NCBI GenBank assembly: GCA_020723545.1
Contig: DYIS01000124.1
Location: 1 to 7,485, forward strand
Source of the DNA: Ktedonobacter racemifer
GTDB taxonomy: Bacteria > Chloroflexota > DTOL01 > JACQYG01
DNA: 7,485 nt
Direction: 5' to 3'
Shown: positions 1 through 5,567 of the stretch, in pieces
How positions within the stretch are numbered: the first letter of the stretch is position 1
Layout: the number at the start of each line of letters is the position of its first letter
Made by a program: the position numbers and the translations under genes
Notes under the pieces: model-generated
What the model was told of the DNA's origin: nothing
Seen by the model: the letters and a program-made list of their open reading frames with translations, nothing else
The model's database searches: none

Positions 1-900
1 ATATCAAAAATCCACCGATGCGTGACGGCGCAGCCAACCATATAGCCTGCCGTCGTGTGGACCACGCCCTTAGGTTTAGCAGTGGTGCCGGAGGTGTATA
101 GGATATAGAGCGGGTGCTCAGAATCCACCGGTTCAGGCTCGCAGTGAAAGGGGGGCCTCTTCCATGAGCCGATGCCACCAGTGGTCGCGCCCCTCGCGCA
201 GAGGGACGTGAGTGGCATCCATGACGCCCCGGTGGACCACGACCACTTGCTCAATAGAAGGACATTGGCTAACAGCCTCATCGGCGTTGCGCTTAAGGTG
301 GACGATATTACCACGCCGCCAGCCACCGTCAGCCGTAACGAGGACTTTAGCCTGTGCGTCGTTGATGCGGTCACGCAGCGACTCCACGCTGAAGCCACCA
401 AACACGATCGTATGGAGCGCACCGATTCGGGCGCAGGCAAGCATGGCGATGGGCAGTTCGGGGATCATCGGCAGGCAAAGCGCCACGCGGTCGCCCTTCT
501 TCGCGCCCAATCGCTTCAGCACGTTGGCGAACTTACAAACTTCCCGGTAGAGGTCTGCGTAGGTCAGCACCCGCTCCTCACCCGGCTCGCCTTCCCAGAT
601 GAATGCGGCTTTGTTGCGCCGCCACGTCTTGAGGTGGCGGTCAATACAGTTGACAGTAATGTTCAGCTCGCCACCCACGAACCATTGGGCCCACGGACTT
701 TCCCACTTTAGCACCTTGTCCCATTTCTTGAACCAGACAAACTGCCCTGCTTGCTCCGCCCAGAAACCTTCCAGGTCCTGTTTAGCCTTCTCGTAGACGC
801 TACGATCTTTCACATTGGCTTGCCGGATGAACGCCTCACCTGGGGCGAATTTACGCCCCTCCTCCAGCAAGGCTTCGATAGGTGTCTGCACAGTGACCAT
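1..900 (-). CDS. acs: Acetyl-CoA synthetase (AMP-forming), N-terminal part, frameshifted and cut by the window edge
   Basis: Acs activates acetate with ATP and CoA to acetyl-CoA in the cytoplasm. The product begins MVTVQTPIEALLEEGRKF and has the ACAS_N-type region (FWAEQAGQFVWFKKWDKVL; GELNITVNCIDRHL), then the adenylation core with GDRVALCLPMIPELPIAMLA and ALHTIVFGGFSVESLRDRI, all characteristic of Acs. That frame stops at 133-135. The continuation lies in another frame from about 149 to the left edge and reads CEPEPVDSEHPLYILYTSGT, then the P-loop TSGTTAKPKG and HTTAGYMVG, so one base is out of register in the G run at 150-155. About 300 of the usual roughly 650 residues are present. I chose ATG at 898-900 because AGAGGTGG lies 8 bases upstream; a GTG at 910-912 in the same frame is the alternative. 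It follows livF after about 350 bases, so it probably has its own promoter. Family assignment is very secure; whether the gene is intact is not. Confidence 0.9.
150..155 (-). other. Frameshift site in acs: homopolymer of six G (six C in the coding strand)
   Basis: In the coding strand the reading GAA GAG GCC CCC CTT TCA runs to a TGA at 133-135. If the run had five C instead of six, it would read GAA GAG GCC CCC TTT CAC TGC GAG CCT GAA and continue as EEAPFHCEPEPVDSEHPL, the expected Acs sequence before the YTSGTT motif. One extra base in the homopolymer therefore explains the break completely. Both flanks look conserved and undecayed, which points to a sequencing error or a very recent mutation. 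Confidence 0.85.
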
Positions 901-908
901 AATTAGAA

Positions 909-916
909 CCACCTCT
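909..916 (-). promoter_or_regulatory. Ribosome binding site of acs
   Basis: The minus strand carries AGAGGTGG followed by 8 bases and then ATG at 898-900. This spacing supports ATG over the in-frame GTG at 910-912, which overlaps this motif. A second possible SD, GAGG, lies 6 bases before that GTG, so the start is not fully settled. Confidence 0.55.
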
Positions 917-922
917 TACCTC

Positions 923-940
923 GTTTGTTTGGAAACAAAC
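923..940. promoter_or_regulatory. Perfect palindrome, probable operator upstream of acs
   Basis: On the plus strand GTTTGTTT, then GG, then AAACAAAC gives a perfect 8+8 bp inverted repeat with a 2-base centre. The centre is too short for a good RNA hairpin loop, so binding by a dimeric protein (for example a TetR- or GntR-type regulator) is more likely than RNA folding. It ends about 7 bases upstream of the acs SD, a position where a bound repressor would block transcription or elongation. I recognise no specific regulator consensus, and no convincing -35/-10 pair was found nearby. Confidence 0.5.
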
Positions 941-947
941 TTTCCCA

Positions 948-982
948 AGCGCTCTAAGCGCTATGGGGTCATCAGCTCCCCA
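948..982. repeat. Two adjacent short inverted repeats in the acs leader
   Basis: AGCGCT-CTA-AGCGCT occupies 948-962; each arm is itself self-complementary. TGGGG (964-968) pairs with CCCCA (978-982) across a 9-base loop. Together with the palindrome at 923-940 they make the 60 bases upstream of acs dense in dyad symmetry. They could be regulator sites or leader RNA structure; the stems are short and no function is proven. Confidence 0.35.
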
Positions 983-1257
983 CGTAGCTAAACCTTGATT
1001 TCCAAATTAGTTTTCGGCAAACAGGCAGAAAAGTCACAAGCGCTCAAGAACAGGTGCGTCCTCTATGTTCTCCCTGCCTGTGTCATGAGGCTGCCAGGTT
1101 AGCGGTTGACGTGCAGCCCGCACACCTTGTGCTCGGGTGCCTCCCACCACCAGCGGCCCGTCGTATGTCCTCGCTTGGTTGAATGGGACGAGCGGAAGGA
1201 ACGCAGCCGATGCTGGAGTACCCTTGATCGTACATAGCGTCGTAAGGGACGTAGTGG
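983..1257. other. Gene-free spacer between livF and acs
   Basis: No reading frame here shows recognisable protein family sequence or a convincing start. A 78-codon open frame on the minus strand (1034-1270) has no motif and overlaps the end of livF. The spacer holds the nested inverted repeat described at 1021-1081. No hairpin followed by a T run was found after livF on the minus strand, so the operon end has no visible intrinsic terminator. The acs promoter probably lies within or just left of this stretch, but I could not identify a clear sigma-70-like pair. Confidence 0.5.
1021..1081. repeat. Nested inverted repeat in the livF-acs spacer
   Basis: ACAGGCAG at 1021-1028 is complementary to CTGCCTGT at 1074-1081 (perfect 8 bp). 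Inside it, AGAACA at 1047-1052 is complementary to TGTTCT at 1066-1071 (perfect 6 bp) with a 13-base loop. The two stems stack with only 2 unpaired bases on one side and 18 on the other. It lacks a following T run on the minus strand, so it is not a canonical terminator. It could be a 3' structure of the liv transcript or chance. Confidence 0.3.
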
Positions 1258-2052
1258 CTACGCCAGCCACCTCTTCCGCCTCTTGTAGTGCTTCACCTCC
1301 CGGTAGCTCTTCCTCTGGCCCAAATCGCTCAACCCCAGGTAGAACTCCTTGATGTCCTCGTTATCCCGCAGTTTCTCGGCGGGGCCGTCCAGGACCACCC
1401 GGCCGTTGTCCATGACGTAGCCATAGTCGGCGATGGCCAGGGCGGCCATGGCGTTCTGCTCCACCAGCAGGATGGAGGTCTTCTCGTCGACATTGATCCT
1501 CTTGATGATGCGGAAGATCTCCTGCACCAAGAGGGGGGCCAGGCCCAGGGATGGCTCGTCCAGGAGCATGAGCCTGGGGCGGGCCATCAGCGCCCGGCCG
1601 ATGACCAGCATCTGCTGCTCACCCCCCGACAGATAGCCGCTGGTGCGATGGCGCAGGCCCGTGAGCGCCGGGAAGTAGCTGTAGACCATCTCCAAATCCC
1701 GCCTCACCTGGGCCGGGTTGCGGCACAGGTGGGCTCCCACCAGCAGGTTCTCCTCCACGGTGAGGTGCTCCAGGACACGACGCCCCTCCATGATCTGGAC
1801 GATGCCCAGCTTGACGATCTCCTCCGGAGCCTTGCGGTCTATTCGCACGCCGTCGAGCTGGATGCTGCCGGCGGTAACCCTGCCCAGTTCAGTGGAGAGC
1901 AGCCCGGAGATGGCCTTGAGGGTGGTGGTCTTCCCCGCGCCGTTGCTGCCCAGGAGGGCCACGATGTTCCCCTGGCCCACCTGCAGGGAAACCCCCCGCA
2001 GCACCAGGATGACGTCGCTGTAGACCACCTCCACATTTTTCAGGGCTAACAT
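1258..2052 (-). CDS. livF: LivF-type ABC transporter ATP-binding protein (HAAT family)
   Basis: This 264-residue cytoplasmic ATPase powers the Liv-type importer with LivG (not in the window). Walker A is GSNGAGKTT (35-43), the Q-loop glutamine is in GIVQIMEGRR (Q86), the ABC signature is LSGGEQQ (141-147), Walker B is LMLLDEPS (161-168), and the H-loop position carries VEQN (197-200), as is usual in LivF. The core is complete and looks active. Beyond the usual end near YLGL it has a strongly basic tail (about 246-264, nine Lys/Arg in 19 residues). ATG at 2052 is preceded by AGAGGGG within a palindrome. It is the last cistron of the cassette, 125 bases after livK with a hairpin between. The family is certain; the transported substrate is not. 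Confidence 0.93.
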   Translation of the reverse strand: MLALKNVEVVYSDVILVLRGVSLQVGQGNIVALLGSNGAGKTTTLKAISGLLSTELGRVTAGSIQLDGVRIDRKAPEEIVKLGIVQIMEGRRVLEHLTVEENLLVGAHLCRNPAQVRRDLEMVYSYFPALTGLRHRTSGYLSGGEQQMLVIGRALMARPRLMLLDEPSLGLAPLLVQEIFRIIKRINVDEKTSILLVEQNAMAALAIADYGYVMDNGRVVLDGPAEKLRDNEDIKEFYLGLSDLGQRKSYREVKHYKRRKRWLA

Positions 2053-2053
2053 G

Positions 2054-2063
2054 GGGGTACCCC
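2054..2063. repeat. Palindrome overlapping the livF ribosome binding site
   Basis: GGGGTACCCC is a perfect 10-bp palindrome lying 2-11 bases upstream of the livF ATG. The minus-strand SD (AGAGGGG) includes half of it, so intramolecular pairing or a bound protein could influence livF translation. No loop is available for a simple hairpin, and chance is a real alternative. Confidence 0.3.
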
Positions 2064-2102
2064 TCTACCCGGTCTTTTTCGATGGACAGTAGTTAATGCC
2101 CA

Positions 2103-2167
2103 GAGCGAGGTTAGGGCTGAGGCCTCATCTCGTCCTCCCTGGAGACCTCAACCCTAACCCGAGGCTC
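2103..2167 (-). repeat. Long intercistronic hairpin between livK and livF
   Basis: In the transcript (minus strand) GGTTAGGGTTGAGG pairs with CCTCAGCCCTAACC. The arms are at 2146-2159 and 2109-2122: 14 pairs, one of them a G-U wobble, with a 23-base loop. A further GAGC/GCTC pair (2164-2167 with 2103-2106) extends the base after a small internal loop. The structure starts about 11 bases after the livK stop. There is no T run after it, so it is not a standard intrinsic terminator; a 3' stabilising or partial-termination element for livK mRNA is more likely. Confidence 0.65.
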
Positions 2168-2177
2168 AAACTGCGCT

Positions 2178-3443
2178 CTACTTGCCAGCCAGGTCGGGGA
2201 TGACGCGCCAATCGCTGATGGGCACCAAAGTGCCGCCCTTCACCTGGAGCATCCGGGCCTTGACCGGGCTATGCTTCGCTGGCGAGAAGGTGTAGTACGT
2301 GAGCCCCTGGGGCGAGTAGTCCTTCAAGGCCTCCATGGCCTTCTTCACCGCCGCGCCGTCCAGCTTGTCGAACCCCACCTCGTCCACGGCCTTGCCGATG
2401 GCCTCGGCCAGGGTGAACACGCCGGACCAGACGCAGATGTAGGCCAGGGCCTTCTCCTCGGGCTTGCGCTTGTTCTTCTCGAACTGCTCGCTCAGGAGCT
2501 TGATGCCCGGGTTGTCAGCCTCGCTCCAAGAGGCGTAGGACTGAGGACCGACAAAGCCTTCAGCAGCGGCCGCGCCGGCCACGCGGATGGGCGCCCAGTC
2601 CATGGCCCAGGGGCCACCGGCGAACCTGATCTTGTCCCTGAGCCCTAGCCTGGTGGCATCCTTGAGCATGACCCCCGGCGCCGCCCCCAGGGTGTTACTG
2701 TAGACCCAATCGGCCCCGGCGTCCCGGATACGCAGGAGCTGGGTGGAGACATCCACCGGCACCATGGGCATGAACTCAGTGGCTACAATCTGCACGCCCT
2801 TCTTCTTGGCGTAATCCAGGCAAGCCGGGGTGAGCACCGCCTTGCCAAAGGCGGTGTCCCAGGTCAAGAAGGCCAGCTTGGGCGGCCGGGACTCCTTCCA
2901 GTTCTCCACCAGCCAGTCGATGAAGAACCCGAACTGGTCGCTGTAGGCTGGCAGAGCGCCGAAGATCCAGCCTGGCGGGACGAGCTGAGGATCGCTGACG
3001 CTGTAGCTCAGGACAGTGATTTTGTCTTCAGCGAAGCGCTCCTTAAGGGCCTCGCCCTCCGTGGAGCCGTAGATGAGCATCACGATCGGCTTGGGCGTGG
3101 CCTCCCGAAACTTGTTATAGGCGGCGATGGCCTGGGGCAGCTTGCCGCCGGTGTCCATCCACTCATGCTCCACCTTAGCCCCCCGGATGCCGCCCTTCTC
3201 GTTGATGTACTTGAGGGCATCCTCGAAGGCGTTCACCAGGGGCAAGGTGATGGGAGCGTAAGGGCCGGTGACATCGCCGAAGTGGTAGAGCTTGATGGTC
3301 CTGACCGGCGTGGGCGTCGGCGGCACTTTGGTCGGCGTGGGTGGGACGGGCGTCGCCGTGGGCACAGGGGTAGGGCCGCAAGCCGCCACGACCAGACCGA
3401 GCATCACGGATACGACCAGGAGCTGGGAGACGAACCGTTTCAT
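2178..3443 (-). CDS. livK: Branched-chain-amino-acid-type ABC transporter substrate-binding lipoprotein
   Basis: This is the 421-residue extracytoplasmic receptor of the transporter. It has an N-terminal signal (KR, then a hydrophobic stretch at about 7-20) and a lipobox VVAAC with Cys22 as the lipidation site. A Pro/Thr/Val linker spans about 24-47. The periplasmic-binding domain of the Leu/Ile/Val-BP type (type I fold) then begins near VRTIKLYHFGDVTGPYAP and continues with ALKYINEKGGIRGAKVE, as is typical of the family. The binding fold is known to accept amino acids, amides, urea-like compounds and aromatic acids, so the substrate here is open. The start ATG is firm: AAGGAGGAA lies 6 bases upstream. 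It sits between livM (136 bases upstream) and livF, with a strong hairpin on each side. The linker is the best pointer to a Chloroflexota host. Confidence 0.92.
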   Translation of the reverse strand: MKRFVSQLLVVSVMLGLVVAACGPTPVPTATPVPPTPTKVPPTPTPVRTIKLYHFGDVTGPYAPITLPLVNAFEDALKYINEKGGIRGAKVEHEWMDTGGKLPQAIAAYNKFREATPKPIVMLIYGSTEGEALKERFAEDKITVLSYSVSDPQLVPPGWIFGALPAYSDQFGFFIDWLVENWKESRPPKLAFLTWDTAFGKAVLTPACLDYAKKKGVQIVATEFMPMVPVDVSTQLLRIRDAGADWVYSNTLGAAPGVMLKDATRLGLRDKIRFAGGPWAMDWAPIRVAGAAAAEGFVGPQSYASWSEADNPGIKLLSEQFEKNKRKPEEKALAYICVWSGVFTLAEAIGKAVDEVGFDKLDGAAVKKAMEALKDYSPQGLTYYTFSPAKHSPVKARMLQVKGGTLVPISDWRVIPDLAGK

Positions 3444-3448
3444 GGCAC

Positions 3449-3457
3449 TTCCTCCTT
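3449..3457 (-). promoter_or_regulatory. Near-perfect ribosome binding site of livK
   Basis: The minus strand reads AAGGAGGAA, then GTGCC, then ATG. This is the strongest Shine-Dalgarno sequence in the window, in keeping with the need for an excess of binding protein over the membrane components. Confidence 0.8.
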
Positions 3458-3462
3458 AGTGA

Positions 3463-3490
3463 GCCAGGCACCGCTATGGCGGCGTCCGGC
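3463..3490 (-). repeat. Hairpin immediately upstream of the livK ribosome binding site
   Basis: In the transcript GCCGGACGCCGC pairs with GCGGTGCCTGGC around the loop CATA: 11 of 12 positions pair (two G-U wobbles, one A-C mismatch). It ends 5 bases before the SD. No T run follows, so it is not a terminator. It could protect a processed 5' end of a livK message or tune ribosome access. Confidence 0.55.
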
Positions 3491-3579
3491 AACCAGCACG
3501 AGCTTCGGACGGGCTCCGAAAAAGATCCACATCTCTGTTCCGCTATCACCCCCTTTCGAGTCGCCCAGAGGAGGCCACC

Positions 3580-4632
3580 TCAATGCGCGAAAGGATGCAA
3601 CCGATACGAGGCCTTGAAGACCTCCCAACGGTGGGCCAGGCCCCGGGGCTCAAAGATCAAGAAAAGGATGATCACCAGGCCGAAGAGCATGGGCCCCAGG
3701 GCAGCCAGGATGTTGGCGGCCAGGAATGGGAAGAGGCGGCCAATCTGGGGGCTCACGGTCATCACCAGCTCGCTCAAGAGCCGCAGAAAGGTCGTCCCCA
3801 GGATGGCCCCCAGGGTGCTCCCCATCCCGCCCACGATGACCATGCCCACATACCAGATGGAATCCATCAGGGTGAAGTGATCCGGGTTGATGGCCCGCAT
3901 CCAGTGGGCCCACAGGGAGCCGGCGACGCCCGCGTAAAACGAGCAAATGAAAAAGGCCAGGAGCTTATAGGTGAACAGGTTGATGCCCATGGCCTCGGCC
4001 GCGATGTCGTTGTCCCGGATGGCCACAAAGGCGCGCCCCGTCCGGGTGCGCACCAGGTTCTTGGCAAAGAAGGTCATGGCCACCGCCACGCCCATCACCA
4101 GGAAATACATGCTCTCTTGCGACTTGAAAACGATGCCTCCCAGGGAGGCCGGGGGCACCACCATTCCGGACACGCCCCCGGTGATGTCGGCGCGCACGTG
4201 GATGAACATCCAGGGGATGATAAACTGGGCGGCCAGGGTGGCCATAGCCAGGTAGAAGCCCTTGATTCGCACCGAGGGCAGGCCAAAGACCAGCCCCACC
4301 GCTCCGGCGCTCACCCCCGCGCCGAGCAGGGCCAGCCAGAAGGGCAGGTGCAGGCGGGCCGTTAAGAGGGCCGAGGTATAGGCTCCCACCGCCATGAAGG
4401 CCGCCTGACCCAGGGAGATCTGCCCGGTGTAGCCAGTGAGGATATTCAGCCCGTGCACGGCGATGAGCATGATGCCGATGCCGTTGAGGATGCTCAGGAC
4501 ATGCCCGCTGGCGAAGCGGGGCAGGGCGAAGAGGGCCACAAGAAACGCCACCAGGACGGCCCATTGCAGGCGCGTGCGCACGATGGCCATGTCCTGGCTG
4601 TAGCTGATGTTATAGGTTCCCGAAGGCAGCAT
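3580..4632 (-). CDS. livM: LivM-type ABC transporter permease (HAAT family)
   Basis: This 350-residue integral membrane subunit forms the translocation pore with LivH. It has many hydrophobic segments, beginning near residue 24 (WAVLVAFLVALFALP). LivM hallmarks are LTGYTGQISLGQAAFMAVGA (65-84), the cytoplasmic ATPase-contact stretch TGRAFVAIRDNDIAAEAMGI (198-217), MVIVGGMGSTLGAILGT (264-280) and the C-terminal FEPRGLAHRW (327-336). The N-terminus YSQDMAIVRTR resembles LivM proteins of ligase-linked cassettes. I chose ATG at 4630-4632: it follows the livH stop by 2 bases and has GAGAGGG 7 bases upstream. The frame is open to 5082, but that part overlaps livH and has no LivM sequence. Family certain, substrate unknown. 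Confidence 0.93.
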   Translation of the reverse strand: MLPSGTYNISYSQDMAIVRTRLQWAVLVAFLVALFALPRFASGHVLSILNGIGIMLIAVHGLNILTGYTGQISLGQAAFMAVGAYTSALLTARLHLPFWLALLGAGVSAGAVGLVFGLPSVRIKGFYLAMATLAAQFIIPWMFIHVRADITGGVSGMVVPPASLGGIVFKSQESMYFLVMGVAVAMTFFAKNLVRTRTGRAFVAIRDNDIAAEAMGINLFTYKLLAFFICSFYAGVAGSLWAHWMRAINPDHFTLMDSIWYVGMVIVGGMGSTLGAILGTTFLRLLSELVMTVSPQIGRLFPFLAANILAALGPMLFGLVIILFLIFEPRGLAHRWEVFKASYRLHPFAH

Positions 4633-4634
4633 CT

Positions 4635-5507
4635 TCACACCCTCTCGATCCTCTTCAGCCCGAAGAGCCCCTCCGGCTTGAAGAGCAGGATAAGGAGCAG
4701 GACCAAAAAGGGAGCGATCTCCCCCAGGGAGGGGTCGATGAGCCCTGCCGCCAGGCCCTCCACTATCCCCACCGTCAGGCCGCCGATCATCGCCCCGGGG
4801 ATGGATTCCAGCCCGCCTACCAGGACCGCCGGGAAGGCCTTCAGGCCGATGGCGCCCAGGGTGGGATCCACCCCGTTGATGCTCCCCAAGAGCAGGCCCC
4901 CCAGGGTGGCCACCATGGCGGCGATGCTCCAGGTGAGGGCGAAGACTCCTTTGACGCTGATGCCCATGCTCTGGGCCACCTGATGGTCCTCGGCCGCCGC
5001 TCGCATCAGGAGCCCAGTCTTGGTGCGCCAGAAAAAGATGGTCAACAGGCCGAAGGCCAGGACGGAGACAACAAAGGTCCACAATAGATGCTGCGAGAGC
5101 ACGATCTCCCCCAGCTTCACCGGGGCCGTGGGGACGAGCTCCGGAAAGACCCGCCGGTAAGCGCTCCAGAGGAGGATTGTGAACCCCTTGAAGAAGTAGG
5201 AGAGTGCCAGGGTGACCATCACCGCGGCCAGGATGGGCTGGCCGATGAGGGGCCGCAGGGCCAACCGTTCCACCAAGAGCCCCACCATCCAGGCCAGGAC
5301 CAGGGCCACCGGCAGGCTCGCCCAGAGGGGAAGCCCGAACTGGGCCAGGAGCGTCCAGGTGACAAAGCCCCCCAGCATCACCAGATCACCCTGGGCAAAG
5401 TTAAAGACGCGGGAGGATTTATAGATCAACACCAGCCCCAGGGCAATCAGGGCATAAACGCCCCCCACCAGGATGCCGGTGATCAGGAATTGCAAGAGGT
5501 TGGTCAC
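4635..5507 (-). CDS. livH: LivH-type ABC transporter permease (HAAT family)
   Basis: This 290-residue membrane permease is the partner of LivM. It opens with LQFLITGILVGGVYALIALG and IYKSSRVFNFAQGDLVMLGG (29-48), a LivH signature. The ATPase-contact region is TKTGLLMRAAAEDHQVAQSM (163-182), and later motifs are GLKAFPAVLVGGLESIPGAM (221-240) and LLFKPEGLFG (274-283). Length is normal for LivH. The start is GTG at 5505-5507, with GAGGGA 7 bases upstream. Its stop lies 2 bases before the livM ATG, so the two are probably translationally coupled, which suits equal subunit amounts. It lies 60 bases downstream of the ligase gene. Confidence 0.93.
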   Translation of the reverse strand: MTNLLQFLITGILVGGVYALIALGLVLIYKSSRVFNFAQGDLVMLGGFVTWTLLAQFGLPLWASLPVALVLAWMVGLLVERLALRPLIGQPILAAVMVTLALSYFFKGFTILLWSAYRRVFPELVPTAPVKLGEIVLSQHLLWTFVVSVLAFGLLTIFFWRTKTGLLMRAAAEDHQVAQSMGISVKGVFALTWSIAAMVATLGGLLLGSINGVDPTLGAIGLKAFPAVLVGGLESIPGAMIGGLTVGIVEGLAAGLIDPSLGEIAPFLVLLLILLFKPEGLFGLKRIERV

Positions 5508-5567
5508 GCTATTCTCCCTCGTTTCTGGTTGCCGGTAATTGCCACGGGCCGGCCATAGGCCACGCGC

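Noticed and set aside
133..160. Programmed +1 ribosomal frameshift in acs.
   Set aside because: Acs families are not known to use it, no stimulatory element is evident, and a one-base homopolymer change explains the break more simply.
172..711. Plus-strand open frame opposite acs.
   Set aside because: Acs protein sequence is unmistakable on the minus strand; the plus-strand frame has no family features.
1034..1270. 78-codon minus-strand open frame in the livF-acs spacer.
   Set aside because: Overlaps the livF end, has no motif and no good SD, and its composition is unlike a real gene.
1288..2049. Long plus-strand open frame exactly opposite livF.
   Set aside because: The minus-strand frame holds all ABC ATPase motifs; the plus-strand product has none.
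2109..2159. TTAGGG-like telomeric motif.
   Set aside because: Only single copies in the two arms of one hairpin in a bacterial operon; no tandem array.
3300..3375. Degenerate tandem repeat, possible minisatellite.
   Set aside because: Explained by the Pro/Thr linker codons of LivK.
3583..4365. Long plus-strand open frame opposite livM.
   Set aside because: It is rich in His, Gln, Gly and Pro with no motif, the usual antisense shadow of a GC-rich membrane protein gene.
4633..5082. LivM frame extends 150 codons upstream to an ATG at 5082.
   Set aside because: That stretch overlaps livH in another frame and has no permease-like sequence; LivM-type sequence and a good SD begin at ATG 4632.
5531..5553. 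GCCGG/CCGGC inverted repeat between the ligase gene and livH.
   Set aside because: Only 5 bp with a 13-base loop in GC-rich DNA, easily by chance, and no T run.
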